A program made the translations under genes and the position numbers. This document shows positions 24,129-30,976 of a stretch of 34,174 nucleotides of DNA, in pieces (position 1 is the stretch's first letter; each line of letters begins with the position of its first letter). The DNA lies in NCBI GenBank assembly GCA_031411835.1, contig JANOBV010000029.1, positions 1 to 34,174 on the forward strand. The letters are read 5' to 3'. Source of the stretch: JADKIH01 sp031411835. Its GTDB lineage: Bacteria > Bacteroidota > Bacteroidia > AKYH767-A > 2013-40CM-41-45. The notes beneath the pieces are model-generated. The model was not told the DNA's origin. It searched no databases and saw only the letters and a list, made by a program, of their open reading frames with translations.

Positions 24129-24319
24129 AGTTCTTGTATTTACATCATCGCCTAATACAATACAATTATCGCAATTTACAGTCGCATCTTTCCCAATTGC
24201 TGCTGCATTAGTTAGTGTTGTAGCTGAACCTACTAATTGACCTAATGAGTTTTCACCAATCAGAACTAAATTCTGAAATGTATTTGTATTCTGGTACTGG
24301 TCTTCATTTGCATTTCTTC

Positions 24320-26302
24320 CTATAAAATATTGCCATTCCCATTCCTGTGAAAATATCCTGCTGCTTGTCCGACTGCGACATTCCCGTTAGCATTAGCAGT
24401 AAATTCTCCACCAGATGTCGTTCCTACAATAACATTTTCGTTCCCAATATTACCTGTTCCACTTCCTTGGTCAGAAGCTGCATTTGTTCCAATTACCACA
24501 TTGTCATTGCCGGTCTGATTATTAATACCGGATTTGATCCCAATAAAAATATTTTTACTGCCACTAGTTGTCCTACTTCCTGATTCACTTCCAAATGCAT
24601 TGTTTGAGTTTCCAGTCGTTACTGCTTTCAACGAAACAAAACCTACTGCAGAATTTAGAGAGGAGCCTGATCCTAGATTTGTTAAGGCTTCAACACCTAT
24701 AGCCGTATTTCCGTAAGCAATATTTGCAGTTGTAGTATTTCCTGCATTTGTTCCCAAATAAAGATTAGATCCATAACTAGGAACGCCAGCACCTTCTGTA
24801 GCGAGCATTCTAATTCCATTGTAAAACATAGGACCATTGATTCCAAAGTTACCCGCAACATCAAGCTTGTATGAAGGAGTTGCATCATCAATTCCAACTT
24901 TGCTATTTGCAAAGTCGTCATAAACTTGACTTTTGCATACTGTATTTGTTCCTGTGACATCCATTCGTAATAAATAATTATTTGGAATCCCAGATCCACA
25001 AACATTTACTCCGCTGCTTGGAGTAACGGTTTCATCTTTCACTAACACAACATTGCCTTGATTATCTACACTCAATACAGCAGGAGTTGTGCTACCAAAT
25101 GGATTAGTAACAAGAGGAATTGAAGTTGTATTCAAATAAGTAAACCGTAAGCCACTTGATCCCGGATTTGCTGTACCTGCATTACTTTTTATGTCAAGAG
25201 TGTTTCCAGGTATGTTCGTATTTATTCCGACTCTCCGATTCGTACTTCCATCAAAAGGATGAATATAAAAATCCCCCAATCCTGTTGTTTCTAGATCTGT
25301 CCATTTACCACCTGTTAATGTTGTGCTTGGAGTTTCAGTTAATCTTAATTGAGGGCCATTCGTATGAGATGGGTTGGAAGTCGGACTCCCGGCATTATCC
25401 CAAATATCCAATCTCCTTTTGGGTAAAATATTAGTCAAGTTCCAGACATTTCCAATCCCCATATTCCCATAAGCAGTCATCCTTGCAACTTCTAAGCCGT
25501 CTTCTTTTTCTGCGTCACTTGCAGAGCCTGTTGACAAACCACTTGTGAAAATAAATTTCAACATATCGGGACCATAACCCGACGTTGGATTATCGCCCCA
25601 ATTTATAACTGCTGTACCGCGATCAGCACCTCCTGTTCCGCGATCATCTTTAATCCCAACATACATTTGATCTCCTGCATCTACCATAAAAGTACCGACG
25701 TCCATCCATTTACGTGCACCTAAAGATCCTAAATTTGAACGATGTCCAAGATTCAAAATAGCTTGAGGTTGGTCTATTGGAAGAAAACCTGAACCGTAAC
25801 TGATAGCTGCTTTCGTAGTGCCTATATTCCCTGAAGGTCCACCAAGACCATAAGTAAATCGCATTCGCTCTTCTAAACCATAGAGCCCATCAGTTGTATT
25901 TAAGCGCAGTATCCCCTTTTCTTGCATGACACTCAGATTGATATCAGGAGTACTACTTGGATTTTCCACCCGAAATTTTTCAGTTTCAGGAAATGTATAC
26001 ATCTTCCAAGTGTGATTAAAATCAGATGCAGCAGAGGAGCGAATCGCTTCGCCTTGGTTGATGAGCATTGAACCTTGATTGAATAGATAGGGTATAGTAA
26101 TATCAAGGGCTGCGGCAGGTTGAGTAGCATTGCCAAAATAATCGCCAATACCGATTGCGTCAATTTTGTTGGCAGGGTCTGTTTCTCCCCACATATCACC
26201 CAATCCATTTATACCAATTCTCCATTGTGCAAAACAAGAATAATTTATTAAACCGACTAAGACACATAAAATTAATTTTCGGATTTGAGAATTTGTTTTC
26301 AT
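24320..26302 (-). CDS. N-terminal part of the same frameshifted T9SS fibre-like surface protein
   Basis: The product has 660 residues. The signal peptide covers 1-26 (ends CFAQ). A long beta-rich region (about 30-480) has no recognised enzyme motif; it includes phrases such as RRVGINTNIPGNTLDIKS and YKLDVAGNFGINGPMFYNG, typical of Bacteroidetes fibre proteins that precede S74 domains. From about 510 there are head-like repeats of the NTAIGxxAL/NxAxG type (NAFGSESG; KNIFIGIKSG; NVVIGTNAA; NVAVGQAAGY). The frame ends abruptly at TAG within NGNGNIL. A +1-base repair there restores NIFIG, a phrase already used earlier in the protein, and joins the downstream S74 and sorting domains. It lies 11 bases after the preceding T9SS gene, so the two were probably one transcript. 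Confidence 0.85.
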   Translation of the reverse strand: MKTNSQIRKLILCVLVGLINYSCFAQWRIGINGLGDMWGETDPANKIDAIGIGDYFGNATQPAAALDITIPYLFNQGSMLINQGEAIRSSAASDFNHTWKMYTFPETEKFRVENPSSTPDINLSVMQEKGILRLNTTDGLYGLEERMRFTYGLGGPSGNIGTTKAAISYGSGFLPIDQPQAILNLGHRSNLGSLGARKWMDVGTFMVDAGDQMYVGIKDDRGTGGADRGTAVINWGDNPTSGYGPDMLKFIFTSGLSTGSASDAEKEDGLEVARMTAYGNMGIGNVWNLTNILPKRRLDIWDNAGSPTSNPSHTNGPQLRLTETPSTTLTGGKWTDLETTGLGDFYIHPFDGSTNRRVGINTNIPGNTLDIKSNAGTANPGSSGLRFTYLNTTSIPLVTNPFGSTTPAVLSVDNQGNVVLVKDETVTPSSGVNVCGSGIPNNYLLRMDVTGTNTVCKSQVYDDFANSKVGIDDATPSYKLDVAGNFGINGPMFYNGIRMLATEGAGVPSYGSNLYLGTNAGNTTTANIAYGNTAIGVEALTNLGSGSSLNSAVGFVSLKAVTTGNSNNAFGSESGSRTTSGSKNIFIGIKSGINNQTGNDNVVIGTNAASDQGSGTGNIGNENVIVGTTSGGEFTANANGNVAVGQAAGYFHRNGNGNIL

Positions 26303-26313
26303 AGTTTTTTTGT

Positions 26314-27201
26314 TTAGTATAAAATTATTTTAAGAATACATTCATTTAATACAATTAAATAAAGTCCACTTTTTAAATTGCTAAAATCGAAAGTATTTTC
26401 ACTTTCTTTCATGTTTTGTTTTATAATCAGTTCTCCAATTGAATTATAAACTTTAGCAATACTATTATCGAAGTTTATCTCTATACCTTGAATTGAAAAT
26501 TTACCTAAACTTGGATTTGGGGACAAGTTTAAAGAGCACAGTTTAGTTTCAGCAATTGCACCATTGCAATCTTTTAAATTCTGTGATAGACAAACATTAT
26601 CTAAATATGTATAAGAAATGGAAGAAGATATATCAAGACAATTAAAAGTCATAGAATCTTGTGTGAAAAAATTGCCAATTAATAAATAAGAATATGAAGA
26701 GTCAGCTATAAAGTTTCCTGAAAATGTCAACCAGTTTGAGGTGTCGCTTAATACTGAATCTGAAAATAAAGTTGCAGTATTATTAATTATTGTTTGAGAA
26801 ATATTATTTGTGTCTTCGAAATGAGTTAGAAATTTTACACCCAGTTTATTTACAAAACATTGACAATTTACTTGACCATTAACATTGAAACCCGATGAAA
26901 AGTCAAACGATAAAAAATATCTTTGGCCTGAAATTAATGTTTCACTCAGTTTAATTCCTATGATTTCGTTATATAAACCACTTGATCCAATACCACTTGC
27001 TAAACCTGCATAGCTAAAACCACTATTCGGCTTTAATTCTTGATAGCCAAATTGATTTGTTGGAATTGAAACTCTCCCCTGAGAACATTTGTTAAATAAG
27101 TCTGGAGTATTTAAAATGCTTCTCCAGCCAACAGCTTTCTCGAGATAACTTAAGTCATTTGGACAAGTATCCATTTCCTCAAAACTCGGATTCGGCACCA
27201 A
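26314..27201 (-). CDS. T9SS sorting-domain protein, body of a gene interrupted by TAG
   Basis: The 295-residue frame begins at TTG with VPNPSFEEMDTCP. This phrase normally follows directly after the signal peptide in Bacteroidetes proteins (NLVPNPSFEE). A jelly-roll-like domain covers about 5-205 (FGYQELKPNSGFSYAGLASG; RYFLSFDFSSGF; WLTFSGNFIADSSYSYLLIGNF). A sorting domain from about 222 (SLNLSPNPSLGKFSIQG) ends in ILKIILY. The missing signal peptide lies immediately upstream in the same frame (27303-27208), separated by one TAG codon at 27205-27207. A CAG in place of that TAG would give a complete 329-residue protein. So this is probably a recent pseudogene, a sequencing error, or a gene read through at amber. 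It precedes the S74 protein by 11 bases. Confidence 0.7.
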   Translation of the reverse strand: MVPNPSFEEMDTCPNDLSYLEKAVGWRSILNTPDLFNKCSQGRVSIPTNQFGYQELKPNSGFSYAGLASGIGSSGLYNEIIGIKLSETLISGQRYFLSFDFSSGFNVNGQVNCQCFVNKLGVKFLTHFEDTNNISQTIINNTATLFSDSVLSDTSNWLTFSGNFIADSSYSYLLIGNFFTQDSMTFNCLDISSSISYTYLDNVCLSQNLKDCNGAIAETKLCSLNLSPNPSLGKFSIQGIEINFDNSIAKVYNSIGELIIKQNMKESENTFDFSNLKSGLYLIVLNECILKIILY

Positions 27202-27204
27202 ATT

Positions 27205-27303
27205 CTACGACGAAGCAGAAAAAGAGTTAAGCGCAAGAAAAAAAAAGACAATTGCTTTTCTAGCGAACAAAGAAACGGATGATAGAGAAATGTGAATTGT
27301 CAT
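27205..27303 (-). other. Orphan signal peptide plus in-frame amber codon
   Basis: From the ATG at 27303 the minus strand reads MTIHISLSSVSLFARK, then a hydrophobic core AIVFFFLALNSFSASS, then TAG (27205-27207), then NLVPNPSFEE. This is a textbook signal peptide whose cleavage residue (usually Q before NLVPNP) is replaced by a stop codon. The frame is continuous with the gene at 26314-27201. Confidence 0.75.
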
Positions 27304-27594
27304 ATAGATTTAATTGGAAAGATTTAATAATACCAAAGTAAATAATTTTTTCATTTACAAATGTTAAATTGAAAATATTTATCTAAGATTAACTTTCAAT
27401 CCCCGCTCGAAATGTTAAGTGGAAATTAGTTTTGCGCTCTGAACTTAGTTTTGCCATTTAGCTTCTTTCCGCCACTGAATTAGTGATGATTTCATCAATC
27501 AAAGTTAGTGAGGATGGAATGATGCTTGAAGGGTTAGGTAATTGAATTAGTGGCAGTAAAGCCTCTCAACATCGCCGAGCAGGGATGGTGGTTT
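27304..27594. other. AT-rich spacer without a recognised gene
   Basis: I see no family-level coding sequence here. Possible signals are a minus-strand promoter at 27334-27361 and two identical TAGTTTTG words on the plus strand (27427-27434 and 27446-27453) that lead into only a 19-codon frame (ATG at about 27485). The latter is not convincing as a gene. Confidence 0.5.
27334..27361 (-). promoter_or_regulatory. Candidate promoter of the interrupted T9SS gene pair
   Basis: On the minus strand TTTG (27361-27358) is followed after 16 bases by TTACTTTG (27341-27334), one base off the TAnnTTTG box. The ATG of the orphan signal peptide (27303) lies about 30 bases downstream. The spacing is slightly short. 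Confidence 0.35.
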
Positions 27595-27667
27595 AAAGTG
27601 TTTAAATTGTTTAAGGGGTTTAAAGTGTGCACCACACCTTAAACCTCTTAAACATTTTAAACACTTT
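27595..27667. repeat. Long palindrome B of the GTTTAAA family
   Basis: Two 35-base arms (27595-27629 and 27633-27667) around a 3-base loop (CAC), with three mismatches. The arm contains the same TTTAAATTGTTTAAGGGG core as palindrome A at 23204-23258. It sits 25 bases beyond the 3' end of the nitrilase gene and about 290 bases upstream of the interrupted T9SS pair. Confidence 0.85.
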
Positions 27668-27692
27668 TTTAAATTGTATTTCGAAACCGTAA

Positions 27693-28466
27693 TTAATTTT
27701 TTATCAAAAAACCATCAGCGTCCTGCCCAAACGCAAAATGCTCCCGATGTTCTCGCAGTTCTTCAAGATTTAAATCTATAGTTTCAATAGCTTCAACATG
27801 CGCTTGTGTTTTTGAAAGTACTTCACCGGTATAACCATACACAGCGCTGTCACCTGAATGGTAAACATCATTACCATCGTTACCGATTCTATTTACTCCA
27901 ACTACGTACGATTGATTTTCAACTGCACGTGCAGGTAAAAGTGTTTTCCATGCAGTGATTCTTCGTTCAGGCCAGTTGGCAACGTAGAGTAGGAGGTCGT
28001 AGTCTTCCTTTTTTGTGCGACGACTCCAAACGGGAAACCGTAAGTCGTAGCAAACAAGCAAACAGATCTTGCAACCTTTATATTCAACTATTAATTTATT
28101 ATTTCCCGCAGTATAAGTTTCGTCTTCTTTTGCATAGGAAAAAAGATGTCGTTTGTCGTACGTTTTATTTCCTTCCGGTGTTACCCATATGAGGCGATTA
28201 AAATACTTTCCGTTTTCTTCGATAATAACACTTCCTGTGATTGCACAATTTTTTTCAATAGCAATTTTTTGCATCCACTGAATTGTTTTTCCTGACATTG
28301 ACTCAGCCATTGAATTCGCATTCATAGTAAACCCGGTGGAGAACATTTCAGGTAAAATGATCAGATCTGTATCGTCAGTGATGGTGGCGATTTTTTCTTG
28401 CAATAACAAAAGATTCTCATCCTTCTTTTCCCAGACTAAATTTGTTTGTATAATAGTGATCTTCAT
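27693..28466 (-). CDS. Omega-amidase-type nitrilase superfamily hydrolase
   Basis: The product has 257 residues and is cytoplasmic. The nitrilase triad is visible: E40 (ILPEMFSTGF), K105 (YDKRHLF) and C139 (LLVCYDLRFP). Other family cues are HLFSYAKED, NWPERRITAWKTLLPARAVENQ and VVGVNRIGNDGN. The sequence style matches YafV/NIT2-like omega-amidases, which hydrolyse alpha-ketoglutaramate and alpha-ketosuccinamate to the keto acid and ammonia. The gene starts 18 bases after the stop of an aminotransferase of the matching type, so the two form an operon in which the amidase removes the transaminase by-product and drives the reaction forward. Length and start (ATG at 28466) are usual. Confidence 0.93.
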   Translation of the reverse strand: MKITIIQTNLVWEKKDENLLLLQEKIATITDDTDLIILPEMFSTGFTMNANSMAESMSGKTIQWMQKIAIEKNCAITGSVIIEENGKYFNRLIWVTPEGNKTYDKRHLFSYAKEDETYTAGNNKLIVEYKGCKICLLVCYDLRFPVWSRRTKKEDYDLLLYVANWPERRITAWKTLLPARAVENQSYVVGVNRIGNDGNDVYHSGDSAVYGYTGEVLSKTQAHVEAIETIDLNLEELREHREHFAFGQDADGFLIKN

Positions 28467-28484
28467 AATGAAAAATATGTCAAG

Positions 28485-29675
28485 TTAAATTGTTGTGATC
28501 TTTCCGATTGAACGATCTACTTTTATCGAACAAAGTTTTTCTGCAGCTTGTTCCAGTGTTTCATTCGTTTTCGCAAAACAGAAACGAAGCATTTTGCAAT
28601 CATTTTTCTTGTGATAAAATGCAGAAACAGGAACTGATGCAACACCGTTCTCTTTAGTTAGGCGAACAGCAAAATCAAAATCTTTTTCTTTTGTAATTTC
28701 ACTGTAATCTAACGATTGAAAGTAAGAACCTTTCGCAGGAATGAATTTGAATTTAGAACCGGCAATAAGTTTTAAAAAGTAATCTCGTTTCTCCTGATAA
28801 AATGCAGGTAGCTCCAAATAGTTTTTATTCTTCATGAAATCAGCCAAGGCATATTGAATAAATGTTGTAGAAGAAAAAACAACAAATTGATGCACGCGAC
28901 GAAATTCTGTCATCAGATTTTCAGGTGCTAAACAATAGCCCATTTTCCATCCTGTAGTATGATATGTTTTACCAAATGAGAAAACAACGAAACTGCGTTC
29001 AGCTAATTTCGGATAACGCATTACGCTTTCATGTCTCAAACCATCGAACAAAATATGTTCATACACTTCGTCACTTATGATAGTGATCTCTGAATCAGAA
29101 GTAATTTTCTCTAGCTCTTTCATATCTGCAGCAGTCATAATTGTTCCTGCCGGATTATGAGGAGTGTTGATGATGATCATCTTCGTCTTCTGATTGATCA
29201 GCTTCTTTACTTTTGTCCAGTCGATTGTGTAATCGGGTGCAGTGAGTTGAATATATACAGGAATTCCACCTGCTAACTGAATAGCCGGTGCATAGCAATC
29301 ATATGCAGGTTCGAAAATAACAACTTCATCGCCTTCACGGATCATTGCTGTGATGGCAGTATAAATTGCTTGTGTTCCACCACTCGTAATATTGATCTCT
29401 GTCTCCGGATTATAATTTGCGCCATACAAGTCCTGAACTTTTTCTGCAATCCGTTCGCGCAAAGAAATGATTCCCTGCATTGGCGCATATTGATTCATTC
29501 CTTTTTTCATGTAATGATTCATCAAGGAAATAAGTTCTTCAGAAACTTCGAAGTTGGGAAATCCCTGTGAGAGATTGATGGCCTTGTGCTCATTTGCAAG
29601 AGCAGACATTACTGAAAAAATTGTTGTGCCAACTTGTGGCAATTTTGATTTAATGTGATTCGGAAAGTGAGGCAT
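28485..29675 (-). CDS. PLP-dependent aminotransferase, methionine/glutamine-transaminase type
   Basis: The product has 396 residues, fold-type I class I/II. The PLP lysine is K236 in SFGKTYHTTGWKMGY, a string characteristic of YbdL/kynurenine-aminotransferase-like enzymes. Other motifs are NLSQGFPNF (34-42), INTPHNPAG (169-177) and ISDEVYEHILFDG (200-212). These enzymes transaminate methionine, glutamine and aromatic amino acids. With the omega-amidase downstream the likely pathway is recovery of methionine from its keto acid with glutamine as donor. ATG at 29675. A small hairpin (CTTGAA/TTCAAG, 29678-29695) lies directly before the start on the minus strand; whether it affects translation is not known. 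Confidence 0.93.
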   Translation of the reverse strand: MPHFPNHIKSKLPQVGTTIFSVMSALANEHKAINLSQGFPNFEVSEELISLMNHYMKKGMNQYAPMQGIISLRERIAEKVQDLYGANYNPETEINITSGGTQAIYTAITAMIREGDEVVIFEPAYDCYAPAIQLAGGIPVYIQLTAPDYTIDWTKVKKLINQKTKMIIINTPHNPAGTIMTAADMKELEKITSDSEITIISDEVYEHILFDGLRHESVMRYPKLAERSFVVFSFGKTYHTTGWKMGYCLAPENLMTEFRRVHQFVVFSSTTFIQYALADFMKNKNYLELPAFYQEKRDYFLKLIAGSKFKFIPAKGSYFQSLDYSEITKEKDFDFAVRLTKENGVASVPVSAFYHKKNDCKMLRFCFAKTNETLEQAAEKLCSIKVDRSIGKITTI

Positions 29676-29858
29676 AGCTTGAAAGCCGCTTCAAGTGGGC
29701 TAATGTGAAGATAAGTAAAATTTTTGCAGGGTGTTCTTGAAAAGTGTCAATAAAAGTTTCAGTTTAATGATTGTTATTCCGTCAGGCAATTTTGAAAAGC
29801 TCCTAATTCAATATTGCTAAATACCAATTTCAAAAAAAGAAAATACCCATCTTCATTG

Positions 29859-29878
29859 CCGTCGCCTTCAGGCGACGG
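29859..29878. repeat. Perfect palindromic repeat-like hairpin
   Basis: CCGTCGCC and GGCGACGG form a perfect 8-base-pair GC stem around TTCA, in an otherwise AT-rich spacer (29676-29946). It starts 68 bases beyond the 3' end of the receiver gene, so it could act as its terminator stem, but no T-run follows on the minus strand. I recall similar GTCGCC/GGCGAC repeats in other Bacteroidetes genomes, so a dispersed repeat is likely. Confidence 0.6.
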
Positions 29879-29946
29879 TCCCAGGATTATTGCAATAAGG
29901 AACATATTCAATTTTTTTTGTCCCTTTTTTAATCCATATTTTTTAA

Positions 29947-30465
29947 TCACATCCAACCCGGACTTTTGGCGATATAGCCTAATTTGTAAAGTATAACAAC
30001 TAACAAGATGAATGCAAGAAGGCAAATTCCAAAAAGCATCGTTAGTTTTTTATACAACTTTGCTTCACCTTGAAGCTTCATTCGTTTGATGATGTTGAAA
30101 ATGACATTCTCCGAACGGTGAAAAGCACTTTCACTCTTTACGATATAATCGAATGCGCCGTACTTGATCGTGTTTACCGCAACTTCAATTCTGTCTTGAC
30201 CACTGATCATGACTACTTCTGTCAAAGGCTTCGCTTTCTTAATTTCTTTTAGGATGTCAATTCCATCCATTGCATTTTTTCCTGCTTTGTCGAAATTGTA
30301 ATCAAGGAAAACGATGTCCGGCGATTTGTTAAGATTTCTGATACATTCTTCGCCGCTGTTATATACAGTTAGCGTGAACGTTGAATATTTACTCAAATAA
30401 TCCTGAAGCATCATTGCTTGCATCGGATCATCATCGACAATAAATATATTTTTTACTGTTTTCAT
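29947..30465 (-). CDS. Receiver-domain protein with C-terminal membrane helix
   Basis: The product has 172 residues. The REC domain covers about 5-125, with acidic pocket D11-D13 (IVDDDP), phospho-acceptor D55 (VFLDYNFD), switch S88 (MISGQD) and K110 (YIVKSES). There is no DNA-binding domain. Instead, after a short basic linker, residues about 141-161 form one hydrophobic helix (LTMLFGICLLAFILLVVILY), followed by a short tail (KLGYIAKSPGWM). So the receiver is probably tethered to the inner membrane from its C-terminus. It is the last gene of the phosphorelay cluster, 144 bases after the Hpt gene. The output is unknown; a phosphate sink or a membrane-localised switch are both possible. Confidence 0.88.
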   Translation of the reverse strand: MKTVKNIFIVDDDPMQAMMLQDYLSKYSTFTLTVYNSGEECIRNLNKSPDIVFLDYNFDKAGKNAMDGIDILKEIKKAKPLTEVVMISGQDRIEVAVNTIKYGAFDYIVKSESAFHRSENVIFNIIKRMKLQGEAKLYKKLTMLFGICLLAFILLVVILYKLGYIAKSPGWM

Positions 30466-30609
30466 ATGGTGTGTTGGGTGCTCAAAAATAGAAAAATTTA
30501 ATTGAAGAATTCATACAAAATCGCCTTTAAAGGGAAGTTATTCGCATTGAATTACTCAATTATTCTTCGATTTTTCTGTTTTTTGTGGGTTTACTACTTT
30601 ATTTTTGAA

Positions 30610-30951
30610 TTAAGCGATTTCTTGCTTCAATTCTTCCATTGCAGAAGTACAGATTGTCTGGAAATTCCCAAGCATTTCAGGTAGCTTTTCAACATTCGAT
30701 TTTGTGCCTGCAAGGTTTTCAATTCCTTTGATCAGATCTTCACCTGCTTTAATTCCCATGTAAGTAATTTGTGGCTTTAATGCATGTGCAGTTCCGCGAA
30801 GTCCATCATAATTTTGTGACTCAAGTTGATCTTTCATCGTTTGAATTTGACCGGGGCAATATGATAAAAACATAGAAATATATTTTTTCATCTTGTCCGG
30901 ATTTCCTCCCGTGAAGGATTTCAAAAATGTCATGTCAGTTGTGCGTTCCAT
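30610..30951 (-). CDS. Histidine phosphotransfer (Hpt) protein
   Basis: The product has 113 residues, all helical. The Hpt motif is TAHALKPQITYMG, with phospho-accepting H56. Preceding helices (MTFLKSFTGGNPDKMKKYISMFL) and the final helix (SAMEELKQEIA) give the usual four-helix bundle. Such proteins pass phosphate from a receiver domain of a hybrid kinase to a second receiver. It lies 25 bases after the hybrid kinase and before a lone receiver, which fits that job exactly. The 144-base gap before the next gene shows no strong signal. Confidence 0.92.
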   Translation of the reverse strand: MERTTDMTFLKSFTGGNPDKMKKYISMFLSYCPGQIQTMKDQLESQNYDGLRGTAHALKPQITYMGIKAGEDLIKGIENLAGTKSNVEKLPEMLGNFQTICTSAMEELKQEIA

Positions 30952-30976
30952 AATAGTTTTTTTGTCTGGGTAAATA

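Noticed and set aside
23289..26302. Phage tail-fibre gene or prophage remnant
   Set aside because: The S74 domain is phage-like, but the signal peptide and T9SS domain show a cellular surface protein, and no other phage gene is nearby.
27427..27540. Small plus-strand gene behind two TAGTTTTG boxes
   Set aside because: The only frame is 19 codons long with no recognisable features; the boxes are likely chance in AT-rich DNA.
29774..30025. 83-codon minus-strand frame overlapping the receiver gene
   Set aside because: It crosses the perfect GC palindrome and overlaps the end of the receiver-TM gene in another frame; no signal or family features.
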